A stretch of DNA of 64,000 bases from Nitrospiraceae bacterium. GTDB lineage: Bacteria > Nitrospirota > Nitrospiria > Nitrospirales > Nitrospiraceae. Every line of letters starts with the position of its first letter. Position 1 is the stretch's first letter. Below the pieces are notes generated by a model, which was not told the DNA's origin, did not search any database, and saw only the letters and a list, made by a program, of their open reading frames with translations. The position numbers were made by a program, and so were the translations under genes. Below are positions 44,200-52,836 of the stretch, one piece after another. Location of the stretch: contig CAKKRE010000002.1 of NCBI GenBank assembly GCA_919902505.1, positions 1 through 64,000 on the forward strand. Reading direction: 5' to 3'.

Positions 44200-44281
44200 T
44201 CACGCAGCACTCATCGCGTATCAGACTCAGCGTCCGTTCCGTCGACGGTGTTCTGCGCCTGCCGCGCGCGCCGTTCCGATA

Positions 44282-44299
44282 GGAGGGCTTCGGCCTTCC
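44282..44299. terminator. TTCG-loop hairpin between convergent fliW and kinase genes
   Basis: GGAGGGC, loop TTCG, GCCTTCC, a 7-bp stem with one G-U pair. It lies between convergent genes and may stop transcription from both sides, though no clear T-run follows. Confidence 0.45.
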
Positions 44300-44316
44300 G
44301 ATGTAATGTGACTAGA

Positions 44317-47169
44317 CTAACGCGACTGATCCGGGTCTGCCGGTGTGATCTGCCGCTTCAACACGGCGACCAATTGCTGGACCGTACGCTCGAGTTGGGC
44401 GAATAGGGCAGGAGCTTCAGCGAGGGTTCCGAGACGTCCGTTGGCTTCCAGCTGGCTTGCCAGGAGTACGACATCCGGCGCGCACAAATTGCCGGCCGTC
44501 CCTTTGAGGCTATGAGCGGCCTGTTCAAGCGCGACACCGTCCGCCTGCTTGACGGCGACTTCAATCTCCTGGACCATCACCCGTTGACGCTCTAAGAACA
44601 AACGGATCAACTGATCGAACAGTTCGATATCGCCACCGATATTCGCCAGCATGGTGTTCGCGTCGAACACGCTGGCATCGCTTTTGGTCATTTCACGAGG
44701 AGGCGTCGGCGGGGCAATCTGCTCGGAAGTCCCGACCGGGGCCCAGCGTTCAAGAATTTTTCCGAGATCGTCCGTCTTCACCGGTTTCGTGAGATAGTCA
44801 TCCATGCCGGCAGCCTTGCACCGCTCGCGATCACCCGGCATGGCATTGGCGGTCAGCGCAATGATGGGGACGTGGGCGCGGGTTCTGGTCGAGTCGGCTC
44901 GCTGTTCCAGCTCGCGAATGCGCCGAGTCGCCTCATATCCGTCCATCATCGGCATCTGACAATCCATCACGATGACTGAGTAGAGACCTCGCTCAAACGC
45001 CGCCACGGCCTCCTGGCCGTTCGACACGACATCCGGTTGGTACCCGATCCGCTCCAGCATGCGTACGGCCAGTTTCTGGTTTACCACGTTGTCTTCTGCC
45101 ACGAGCACGCGCGGGCGGACTCGTTGTTCGGCCAAGGTATGCCGCGTCACCAAGGTGGGAGCGAGTGCCGGACCCGCATCGCCGCCGGCAGCGGCGGGCG
45201 TAGCCGGCTGCTGCAATCCGAACACGACGCGGAGGCAGCCTTGAAGCTGATCATGCCGGACCGGCTTCGTCAGGTAGGCCGTAAATCCGGCGCGCCGCGC
45301 GCGTTCGGCGTGGCCGGGCTGAATCAACGACGTCAGGACGATCAAGCGCACCCCGGCCCCTTGGCGATGGGTCCTGATGTCCTGGGCGAGTTGCAGCCCG
45401 TCTTTGCCGGGCATCAGCATGTCGAGCACGGCCGCGTCGTAGGGCGCACCGGCTGCAGCGGCCTGTTCCAGCATCTGAATAGCTTCGTCGGCATTGCGCG
45501 CCTGGCCGTCCTGCATGCCCCATCCCGAGACCAGGTGATGAAGGATCGTGCGATTGGATTCGTTATCGTCCACGATCAGAATGCGGCGACCGCTCAACTC
45601 GACCGAAGGCACGATGGCCGGCGCGCAGACCGGCTGCTTCTGAAACGTGGCGGTGCACCAGAAGGTGGTGCCCTGGCCGGGCTGGCTGCGAAGCCCGACT
45701 GTGCCTCCCATCAGTTCGACCAATTGTTTGGAGATCGCAAGTCCGAGTCCTGTACCGCCGTACTTTCTGGTCGTGGAACTATCCGCCTGGGTAAAGGCCT
45801 GGAACAATCGCGCCTGCACCTCTTCGCTGATGCCGATGCCGGAGTCCGTCACTTCGAATTTGATGGTCACACCCGACGCCGTGTCGCTCTCCAGAAAGGC
45901 CTGCAACGTGACTTCGCCGCGCTCGGTGAATTTGATGGCGTTGCCCACGAAATTGGTGAGCACCTGCCGCAGCCGTCCAGGGTCGCCGCGCAACGCGTTC
46001 GGCACGGCGGCATGCACCAGGCCCGTAATCTCCAGGCCTTTGCGCTGAGCGCGTTCCGCGAACTGAGACAACACGTCTTCAACGGTCGTACGCAGGTGAA
46101 AATCGAGCTGCTCCAGCTCCAGCTTGCCCGCCTCGATCTTGCTGCATTCGAGCACGTCGTTGATCAACGAGAGTTGCGCTTCCCCGCATTGCTGAATGGT
46201 ATTCGTGAAAGACCGTTGTTCCTCGGTCAAGGGCGTATCCAACAGTAAACTGGCCATGCCGATGACGCCGTTCATCGGCGTGCGCAATTCGTGTGTAATC
46301 ATCGCCAGGAAGGACGATTTCGCCCGCGCCGCCGCCTGCGCCTGTTGGAGGGCCTGGTCCAGCTGACGGTTGCTTTCGCGGAGACGATCGGCGGTCTCGT
46401 TGAGCGTCCGGTGCGTTGCGTGTATTTCGCCAAGGTCAATGGCGAAGGCTCGCACCAGCCCATGGCTGGGCACCGGACAGAGGGTCCAGCTAAAACAGGC
46501 CTCGCCGCGTACCACGTCCTGGGAGGTCAAGGTTCGTCCCTCCAGCAAGCAGGTGGCGGCAAGCGCGGGGAGATTGTCCGGAAGAATGTCCGGCTTGCCG
46601 GACAGGTCGTACCCGAAGCGACAGAGGATGTCGGCCATCGCCGGATTCACATAGAGAAGATTTCCATCCCGGTCGATTTCGACGATCGGATAGGGGCTTT
46701 CCTCAGCCACTTCGGCGAGACGGTCCCGGTCCTTTTCCAATTCGAATTCACGCGAGACATCCCTCAGGGTCAGCAGAGTGGCCGCGGAGGGAATCCCGGG
46801 GACCCGGAGTTGTTGCCATTCGATCACCGTGGAATTGCCGGCGTCGCCGGCGTCACCTGGGGTTGCCTGGCCGGTGGAGGGCAACGACCCGTCGGGAAGC
46901 GTCCAGATGCCGGTGGATCGAAGCGAGTCGCCTAGATCGATACGTTGCCCGACCAGCTCCGGCAAGGTCTTGCCGATACAGGCGGCTGAAGATCGGCGGA
47001 GCAGGCGCGCGGCCGTGCGATTGGCAAACACCATCGTCTTGTCGTGAGCCACGAGACAGATGCCGACCGGCACGGCATCCCAGAGTAAGGTCAGCGCCTC
47101 TACCGGCATTGCCAGGCCGGCTGAATTCGGAGGCTGTATCCCGCGTGGCTGCTGAGGATGATTCATCAC
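44317..47169 (-). CDS. Hybrid sensor histidine kinase (PAS-PAS-HisKA-HATPase-REC-REC-Hpt, BarA-like)
   Basis: The 950-residue soluble protein has two PAS domains (about 25-130 and 150-260), a HisKA domain with His293 (MITHELRTPMNG), an ATPase domain with GTGLGLAISKQLVELMGG, two receiver domains (ILIVDDNESNR...AVLDMLMPG and VLVAEDNVVNQK...VMDCQMPMMDG) and a C-terminal Hpt domain with His886 (AAHSLKGTAGN). It is a full phosphorelay in one chain, BarA-like in order but without membrane segments. Its start overlaps the HD-GYP stop by four bases, so the two are co-translated. The output regulator is not adjacent; the receiver of REC-FliH is a speculative partner. Confidence 0.88.
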   Translation of the reverse strand: MMNHPQQPRGIQPPNSAGLAMPVEALTLLWDAVPVGICLVAHDKTMVFANRTAARLLRRSSAACIGKTLPELVGQRIDLGDSLRSTGIWTLPDGSLPSTGQATPGDAGDAGNSTVIEWQQLRVPGIPSAATLLTLRDVSREFELEKDRDRLAEVAEESPYPIVEIDRDGNLLYVNPAMADILCRFGYDLSGKPDILPDNLPALAATCLLEGRTLTSQDVVRGEACFSWTLCPVPSHGLVRAFAIDLGEIHATHRTLNETADRLRESNRQLDQALQQAQAAARAKSSFLAMITHELRTPMNGVIGMASLLLDTPLTEEQRSFTNTIQQCGEAQLSLINDVLECSKIEAGKLELEQLDFHLRTTVEDVLSQFAERAQRKGLEITGLVHAAVPNALRGDPGRLRQVLTNFVGNAIKFTERGEVTLQAFLESDTASGVTIKFEVTDSGIGISEEVQARLFQAFTQADSSTTRKYGGTGLGLAISKQLVELMGGTVGLRSQPGQGTTFWCTATFQKQPVCAPAIVPSVELSGRRILIVDDNESNRTILHHLVSGWGMQDGQARNADEAIQMLEQAAAAGAPYDAAVLDMLMPGKDGLQLAQDIRTHRQGAGVRLIVLTSLIQPGHAERARRAGFTAYLTKPVRHDQLQGCLRVVFGLQQPATPAAAGGDAGPALAPTLVTRHTLAEQRVRPRVLVAEDNVVNQKLAVRMLERIGYQPDVVSNGQEAVAAFERGLYSVIVMDCQMPMMDGYEATRRIRELEQRADSTRTRAHVPIIALTANAMPGDRERCKAAGMDDYLTKPVKTDDLGKILERWAPVGTSEQIAPPTPPREMTKSDASVFDANTMLANIGGDIELFDQLIRLFLERQRVMVQEIEVAVKQADGVALEQAAHSLKGTAGNLCAPDVVLLASQLEANGRLGTLAEAPALFAQLERTVQQLVAVLKRQITPADPDQSR

Positions 47170-48419
47170 GAGGGCCCACCTACGGCGGTTTCAAGGTATT
47201 GCGGCAGATCGACATGCTCCTGATTGGGATCCAACGCGCGGATGATCGAGCGCGTCGGCTGATCGGGCGCCTGGTTTTGAAGGTCGACCTCGATCGGATC
47301 CTTCTGATCCTTCCCGTCGGTGCCTCTGATGATCCTGATACGAGGGCGTAACCGGTCTTCATGGTTCAGACCGACCACCAGGGCGCATTCATTCGTATTG
47401 AGCTTGATCAGGCTCCCGAGTGGGTAGACGCCCAGGGCCTTGATGGCGACTTCCACCAGCGTCTTTTCGTACCGGCCTTTTGCTCCAAGCACGAAGAGTT
47501 GCCGGATGGCATCGTGCGGCAACAGGGGGGGGCTGCCATATCGCGCACTGACCAATTCGTCGTAGGTGTCCGCCAACCCCACCAATTGGGCCAGCGTGGA
47601 GAGACCTTCCTGCTTCAGATGTTGAGGAAACCCGCTCCCGTCTTGATATTCATGGTGTTGCGCGATAATGCGGGTGACCGCATCGGGGATCGAGTCCACT
47701 TGAGCCAGTACCGTCGCCGCCAATTGCGGATGCTGCTTCATCAGGACCTGCTCCTGATCGGTCAGGGGAGTCGTTTTTCGATACAGATTGCGCGGGAGTC
47801 GGATATAGCCGATGTCGTGGAGGAGCGCCCCCAGTCCGAGTGCTTCCAGCTCGGCTTCCGTACAGTCGTTTTCCACCGCCAGAATGAGAGTGAGTACGCA
47901 GACATCCATGCCATGGTTGGAGAGGGTGGCGTCAAATCGTCGGACTTTATCCAGACAGAACTGGATCAGCATGGCTTCCGGTTCGGCGACGATTTGCTCC
48001 AGAAGCCGGTTCACAATCGGCTTCAGCGCCGCGATCTTCGGCGGGTGTCCCGCTTCGAGGTCGTTGAAGACGCGTTCCACTGCTGCCGTGGCGTCCCGAT
48101 AGGCCGCCGCCGCCGACACGGCCTGCGGACTGTGGTCGATCGGCTGCGGGGCGACGGCTTCGGCAACGGCCGGCGGCGGTTCATCCGGAGGCGGCACCGC
48201 CTGTGGCTCGGCCGTGGTCGCGGCCCCGACGTCCAGCCCGCGTTCAGTATCGATGGTGACGACGAGGATGCCATGGCGTTTGAGTTGCACGATGTCGCCG
48301 GGATTCGAGACCAACCACTTATGGAGGAGGAACGGGGTTCGGTACCAAGGCTGGTCCAAGCCCGCGATAAACATGCCGACGGTGAGTTGATCGATGGAGA
48401 TGCGTTTTGTCGAGGCCAT
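47166..48419 (-). CDS. HD-GYP-type phosphodiesterase (variant) with DUF3391-like N-terminus
   Basis: The 417-residue protein has an N-terminal region (ISIDQLTVGMFIAGLDQPW) like that found before many HD-GYP domains, an Ala/Pro linker (about 80-110) and an HD-GYP domain with LLHDIGYIRLPRNLY, HHEYQDGSGFPQHL and GLADTYDELVS. HD-GYP enzymes hydrolyse c-di-GMP. Here the Lys of HDIGK is Tyr and GYP is GFP, so activity may be altered. It shares a transcript with the hybrid kinase, and a sigma-28-like site lies upstream on the minus strand. Confidence 0.82.
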   Translation of the reverse strand: MASTKRISIDQLTVGMFIAGLDQPWYRTPFLLHKWLVSNPGDIVQLKRHGILVVTIDTERGLDVGAATTAEPQAVPPPDEPPPAVAEAVAPQPIDHSPQAVSAAAAYRDATAAVERVFNDLEAGHPPKIAALKPIVNRLLEQIVAEPEAMLIQFCLDKVRRFDATLSNHGMDVCVLTLILAVENDCTEAELEALGLGALLHDIGYIRLPRNLYRKTTPLTDQEQVLMKQHPQLAATVLAQVDSIPDAVTRIIAQHHEYQDGSGFPQHLKQEGLSTLAQLVGLADTYDELVSARYGSPPLLPHDAIRQLFVLGAKGRYEKTLVEVAIKALGVYPLGSLIKLNTNECALVVGLNHEDRLRPRIRIIRGTDGKDQKDPIEVDLQNQAPDQPTRSIIRALDPNQEHVDLPQYLETAVGGPS

Positions 48420-48497
48420 ATCAGCGCTGTGCCTGTTCCTTGGGACCGATCGGAATGAGTGGAGTGCTTCCGATGTTGCGGAAGTGCTGTAGAGTTC

Positions 48498-48525
48498 ATA
48501 TCGGTTGAAGTCGAGCCGGTCTTTA
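48498..48525 (-). promoter_or_regulatory. Sigma-28-like promoter before the HD-GYP/kinase pair
   Basis: On the minus strand: TAAAGACC (48525-48518), 12 bases, ACCGATAT (48505-48498). The start would be near 48490, about 70 bases before the gene. It lies back to back with the PilZ promoter. Confidence 0.55.
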
Positions 48526-48555
48526 CCTGTGCGGGCGCGCAGGTCCAGGAGTCAT

Positions 48556-48582
48556 TTCAGTTTTGCAGGGTTCTGCCGATAC
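48556..48582 (+). promoter_or_regulatory. Sigma-28-like promoter before the PilZ gene
   Basis: TTCAGTTT, 11 bases, GCCGATAC, close to the FliA consensus with canonical spacing. The start would be near 48589, about 43 bases before the ATG at 48632. Confidence 0.6.
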
Positions 48583-48631
48583 GGCTGATCAGGATGTGTG
48601 TATGTGCGTGCAGCAGGTCTGGTGAATCGAT

Positions 48632-49345
48632 ATGAGCGAATCGGTCATCCATCGTCATCCATCCTCGTTTCTCTCGGTCGGTCTCTCGCTGCAGCTCAGC
48701 CTGCCGCAGGACGACACGCGGGGGCAGTACGGCTCGTCGATCCTGGGGTGGAAACAGCGTCGTTGGATCGTCTGTGAATGGCCGTTTCAATTGGGAGAAC
48801 CGATTCCCTGCGCGAAAGGGACCCTCTGTCTGTTGCGGTATATCTATGAAGGAAACATGATCGGGTATCGCACGGAGGTGCTGGAGACGCAGATGCAGCC
48901 GTTCCCGTTTCTGCTGCTCGCATTTCCCTCCGAACTGGACGAGGTGCCGCTCCGGAAGCATGGGCGGGTGTCGGCACAGGAGCCGATCGTGCTCTCTGCC
49001 GTGCAGGAGTACGCATCCAGCCCGCGAAATGAACCCCCGATCCGCATCGGCGGGCTCCTGAAGGATTTGAGTGCCTCCGGCTGCGCCGTTCTCATTCAAC
49101 GCCCGGTGCAGGACTTTTACCTGGGGATGGCTCTGCGTGTTGAGTTCGAAATCATCGGCACCGGACATGTCAACAATCTGACAGGGGTCGTCCGAAACCT
49201 GTCACTGCAGGCCGACGGAACGCATCTCGGCCTGGAGTTCCGGTTCGACGGCAAAGAAACGATCGAGTACCGCGGGTGGGGAGGATCGGTGCGGAACGCG
49301 CTTGAATCCTTCCTGCATCGGAAACATTCCTTCGAGTCCGCCTAG
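48632..49345 (+). CDS. PilZ-domain c-di-GMP receptor (YcgR-like)
   Basis: The 237-residue protein has an N-terminal YcgR-N-like barrel (about 20-100) and a PilZ domain whose c-di-GMP motifs are both visible: RKHGR near residue 108-112 (RxxxR) and DLSASG near 147 (D/NxSxxG). YcgR-type proteins slow or bias the motor when c-di-GMP rises. It lies divergent from the HD-GYP gene behind a sigma-28-like promoter, which supports a flagellar brake role. It is not linked by transcript to the glycan genes that follow. Confidence 0.82.
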   Translation: MSESVIHRHPSSFLSVGLSLQLSLPQDDTRGQYGSSILGWKQRRWIVCEWPFQLGEPIPCAKGTLCLLRYIYEGNMIGYRTEVLETQMQPFPFLLLAFPSELDEVPLRKHGRVSAQEPIVLSAVQEYASSPRNEPPIRIGGLLKDLSASGCAVLIQRPVQDFYLGMALRVEFEIIGTGHVNNLTGVVRNLSLQADGTHLGLEFRFDGKETIEYRGWGGSVRNALESFLHRKHSFESA

Positions 49346-49541
49346 ACTGCAGCGGTTGCCGATGACTGGGAAGTTTTTGCCCGGCCGAACTCGTCAACGC
49401 GTTCGCAACACCAAGAAATCCCTTCGTTTCACTTCTTCCTGCCGCAGAGGCCGGTGGCATACATCTTGATTGGTATCCCGTTGCCACACCTCGTCCTGTG
49501 AGGGACGCAGGCCATGTTCAGGAGCAAGAGGGACGACCATC

Positions 49542-50735
49542 ATGACGCTTCACGCACAGAGTACCAAGCTCAATCCTCGCTGGTGCCTCGCGCAGGATAC
49601 GATCGACCGGCAGGATATCGACCATTTGATCGAGTGGCTGCGGACCTATCCTCGCCTCACCAAAGGGGCGGTGACCCTCGACTTCGAGCGGCAATGGTCG
49701 GAATGGTTAGGGCGTCCCTATTCGGTGCACTGCAACTCCGGCTCGTCGGCCAATCTGTTGATGTATTACGCATTGCTCCGCGCAGGCAAACTGCGCAACA
49801 CGAACGTGATCGTCCCGAGTGTCGGATGGGTGACGTCCATCGCCCCGGCAATTCAATTCGGTTTTACGCCCATTATGTGCGAGGCCGATCCGGATACCTT
49901 CGGCCTCGACCTCAACCATCTGGAAGATCTCTTACAACGCCATGACGCGCAGACGGTAGTACTCGTACAGGTACTCGGGGTCCCGCATCGCATGCAGGAA
50001 CTGCAGACTCTGAAGGACCGGTACGGGTTTTATCTGCTCGAAGATGCCTGTGCCGCCATCGGGGCGGAATATGGCGGCAAGAAGGTCGGCACATTCGGCG
50101 ACATGGCGAGCTTCTCCTTCTATTTCGGCCACCAGATGTCGACGATTGAAGGCGGCATGGTGTCGGCCAGCGACAAGCAGCTTGCGGACATGCTCTTGAT
50201 GCTACGCAGCCATGGGTGGAGCAAGGACCTCGACCAGAGCAGCCATCAGGCGTTAGTGACGCAATACCAGGTCGACGATTTCCACTCGCCGTTTGTGTTT
50301 TACGAGCCGGGCTTCAATCTCCGCTCGACCGATCTCAATGCCTTTATCGGCATCGAGCAGCTGCACAAGCTGGACTGGATGACCGGCCGACGGCAGGCCA
50401 ATCACGAACGGTACCTGCAGCATTTGGGTAGCCGGTTTTACACTCAGCGGCCGCCGAAAGGGAGCAAAGTTGCCAGCATCTCCTTCGGCCTGCTCGCGGA
50501 TTCGACGGAACAACGCCGTCGGATCGTCCGGGCATTGGTCACAGAAGGGGTGGAAACGAGAATTTTCTCCGCCGGCAATCTGGGGCTTCATCCTTTCTGG
50601 ATGAACCGCTACGGGAAGGCCAGCTTCCCTGTGGCAGACCGCGTGCATCATTGCGGCTTCTTTCTGCCCAATCACGCCTCCATGAACGAACAGGATGTGG
50701 CTCACATCGCCCGCATTGTCCTGGAGGCCGCATGA
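49542..50735 (+). CDS. DegT/DnrJ/EryC1 family PLP enzyme with His at the Lys position (dehydratase-like)
   Basis: The 397-residue protein follows the sugar-aminotransferase fold: HCNSGSSANLLMYYALL, PSVGWVTSIAPAIQFGFTPIMCEADPDTFGLD and LLEDACAAIGAEYGGKKVGTFGDMASFSFYFGHQMSTIEGGM. In aminotransferases the residue before the EGG motif is the PLP-binding Lys; here it is His (FGHQM). That change is known from 4-keto-6-deoxysugar 3-dehydratases such as ColD and E1/AscC, so deoxygenation at C3 is more likely than transamination. ATG 49542 has AGAGG upstream. It is first in the glycan operon. Confidence 0.78.
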   Translation: MTLHAQSTKLNPRWCLAQDTIDRQDIDHLIEWLRTYPRLTKGAVTLDFERQWSEWLGRPYSVHCNSGSSANLLMYYALLRAGKLRNTNVIVPSVGWVTSIAPAIQFGFTPIMCEADPDTFGLDLNHLEDLLQRHDAQTVVLVQVLGVPHRMQELQTLKDRYGFYLLEDACAAIGAEYGGKKVGTFGDMASFSFYFGHQMSTIEGGMVSASDKQLADMLLMLRSHGWSKDLDQSSHQALVTQYQVDDFHSPFVFYEPGFNLRSTDLNAFIGIEQLHKLDWMTGRRQANHERYLQHLGSRFYTQRPPKGSKVASISFGLLADSTEQRRRIVRALVTEGVETRIFSAGNLGLHPFWMNRYGKASFPVADRVHHCGFFLPNHASMNEQDVAHIARIVLEAA

Positions 50736-50787
50736 CAGCATCGTTGTATTTCAGCAGCGATGTATTCACAGGGGAGCTCGTTCGATC

Positions 50788-51735
50788 ATGACGATAGCCG
50801 CAACCCATGTGCTGGTGACCGGCGGCGCCGGTTATCTCGGCTCCGTGCTCAGCAGACGTTTATTGGATCGGGGGTACAAGGTCACCGTCCTCGACAATTT
50901 CATGTATCGCCAGAACAGTCTGATGGACTGTTGCGGCGAAGAGGGATTTCAAGTGGTGCGGGGCGACTGCCGGGACGAACGCCTGTTGACCGATCTCGTG
51001 CGGACCGCCGACATCATCATTCCATTGGCCGCGTTGGTCGGGGCGCCGCTCTGCGAGAGGGACCGTGTCGGAGCGTATACCGTCAACTTCGAAGCCATAC
51101 AGCTCTTGTGCAAACTGTCTTCTCTCCGGCAGCGGATCATTTTTCCCGTCACGAACAGCGGCTATGGCATCGGGCAACCGGGAGTGCCCTGCACGGAAGA
51201 ATCACCGCTTCGCCCCATCAGCCTCTATGGCGAGACCAAAGTGAAAGCCGAGCGGGTGGTGCTGGATCGGGGAAACGCCATCACGCTGCGCCTGGCGACG
51301 GTGTTCGGCGTGTCGCCGAGAATGCGAATGGATCTGCTGGTCAACGATTTTGTCTGGCGCGCCGTGCAGGATCGCGCCGTCGTCGTATTCGAAGGGCACT
51401 GCCAACGCAACTATATCCATATCCGGGACGTCGTCCGGACGTTTCTGCATGCCATCGATCATTTCGACGAGATGAAAGATCGTCCGTATAACGTGGGGCT
51501 GGACGATGCCAACCTGTCGAAACTCGAACTCTGCCGGGTCATCCAGAAGCTCATTCCGCATTTCGTGTCGTTCGAGGCGCCGATCGGCGAGGACCCGGAT
51601 AAGCGCGACTACATCGTATCCAACCAGCGTCTCCTGGCAACCGGGTTCAAGCCGGAGTGGTCGCTGGAACGCGGCATCCGTGAGTTGATCAAGTGTTACA
51701 CGATCATCAAAGCCGGTCAGTATGCCAATGTCTGA
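50788..51735 (+). CDS. NAD-dependent epimerase/dehydratase (extended SDR)
   Basis: The 315-residue protein has the NAD-binding GGAGYLGSVL at residues 12-21, an active-site Ser-Gly-Tyr region (TNSGYGIG) and the YGETK Tyr/Lys pair. The rest resembles nucleotide-sugar 4-epimerases and dehydratases. ATG 50788 is preceded by GGGGAG. The substrate is unknown. In context it probably changes a nucleotide-activated heptose or deoxysugar made by neighbours. Confidence 0.82.
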   Translation: MTIAATHVLVTGGAGYLGSVLSRRLLDRGYKVTVLDNFMYRQNSLMDCCGEEGFQVVRGDCRDERLLTDLVRTADIIIPLAALVGAPLCERDRVGAYTVNFEAIQLLCKLSSLRQRIIFPVTNSGYGIGQPGVPCTEESPLRPISLYGETKVKAERVVLDRGNAITLRLATVFGVSPRMRMDLLVNDFVWRAVQDRAVVVFEGHCQRNYIHIRDVVRTFLHAIDHFDEMKDRPYNVGLDDANLSKLELCRVIQKLIPHFVSFEAPIGEDPDKRDYIVSNQRLLATGFKPEWSLERGIRELIKCYTIIKAGQYANV

Positions 51736-51765
51736 TTCGAGATCGGATGGACGGGGAGGGCATCG

Positions 51766-52836
51766 ATGATTATCAGTCGAACACCGTTCCGCATGTCCTT
51801 CTTCGGCGGCGGCACAGACTATCCCGTGTGGTTCCGTGAACATGGCGGAGCCGTCCTTGCCACGACCATCGATAAGTATTGTTACATCAGCTGCCGCCGC
51901 CTGCCGCCGTTCTTCGAACACCGGTCGCGCATTGCCTATTCGCGTATCGAACTGGTGAAGAACCATGAAGAGATCGAACATCCCGCCGTTCGCGGAGTCC
52001 TGAAGTATCTCAACATCAGCGACGGCCTGGAAATTCACCACGACGGGGATCTGCCTGCGCGAACCGGCTTAGGCTCGAGCTCGTCGTTTACGGTAGGCCT
52101 GCTCCACACCCTCTATGCCCTTCAACACATCATGCCCAGCAAGGATCAACTGGCCCAAGCGGCCATCCACGTCGAGCAGAACGTGCTTGGCGAAGCCGTC
52201 GGTTGCCAGGATCAAGTGCTCGCGGCGCATGGCAGTCTCTGCAAGGCGACGTTCTTTCAGAACGGAGAGATCGGCCATACCCCGATCATCATGCGACCCG
52301 ACCGGCTTGCCGCCTTCCAGAGCCACTTGCAACTCTACTTCACGGGGTTTTCGCGGATTGCGTCGGAGGTGGCGCGCGAGCAGATCGATCGCACGAGCCA
52401 GCGAAAAGCCGAACTGTTTGCCATGCTGGAAATGGTGAAAGAGGGCATCGCGATCCTCACCGGCGGCGGCGATCTGGCTGCGTTCGGAACCTTGCTGCAT
52501 GAAGCCTGGATGCTCAAACGCCGCTTGACGTCACGCATCACCACTCCGGCTATCGACGAGATCTACTCGACGGCCAGAGCGGCCGGAGCGATCGGTGGAA
52601 AGTTGCTGGGGGCCGGAGGCGGAGGGTTCATGCTCCTGTTTGCCAAGCCGGAGGACCATGAGCGGATTCGCAGAGCTCTGCCCGGATTGTTGCAGGTTCC
52701 GTTTAAGTTTGAAGGCCTGGGTACACAGATCGTGTTTTATCAGGAAGATCATCTCATGCTCGACGACGTGTGGGCTCACAACTCGGCTGATACGGCCTCC
52801 CAATTGAAGGCCGCGTTACTCGGAAAGGCAGCGTGA
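51766..52836 (+). CDS. GHMP kinase, D-glycero-D-manno-heptose 7-phosphate kinase (HddA)-like
   Basis: The 356-residue protein has N-terminal SRTPFRMSFFGGGTDYPVWF, the ATP-binding motif DLPARTGLGSSSSFTVGLL and the C-terminal GGKLLGAGGGGFMLLF, as in HddA and related sugar kinases. HddA makes heptose 1,7-bisphosphate for the GDP-heptose route. The pairing with an HddC-like gene directly downstream (start within its stop) supports this, but other C1 or C7 sugar kinases share the motifs. Confidence 0.8.
   Translation: MIISRTPFRMSFFGGGTDYPVWFREHGGAVLATTIDKYCYISCRRLPPFFEHRSRIAYSRIELVKNHEEIEHPAVRGVLKYLNISDGLEIHHDGDLPARTGLGSSSSFTVGLLHTLYALQHIMPSKDQLAQAAIHVEQNVLGEAVGCQDQVLAAHGSLCKATFFQNGEIGHTPIIMRPDRLAAFQSHLQLYFTGFSRIASEVAREQIDRTSQRKAELFAMLEMVKEGIAILTGGGDLAAFGTLLHEAWMLKRRLTSRITTPAIDEIYSTARAAGAIGGKLLGAGGGGFMLLFAKPEDHERIRRALPGLLQVPFKFEGLGTQIVFYQEDHLMLDDVWAHNSADTASQLKAALLGKAA

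Noticed and set aside
45037-46248. A 403-residue plus-strand frame opposite the hybrid kinase
   Set aside because: It is the antisense shadow of the kinase gene, with Gln/His/Arg-rich composition and no recognisable motif. The same holds for long minus-strand frames under flgF/flgG, fliG and flhG.
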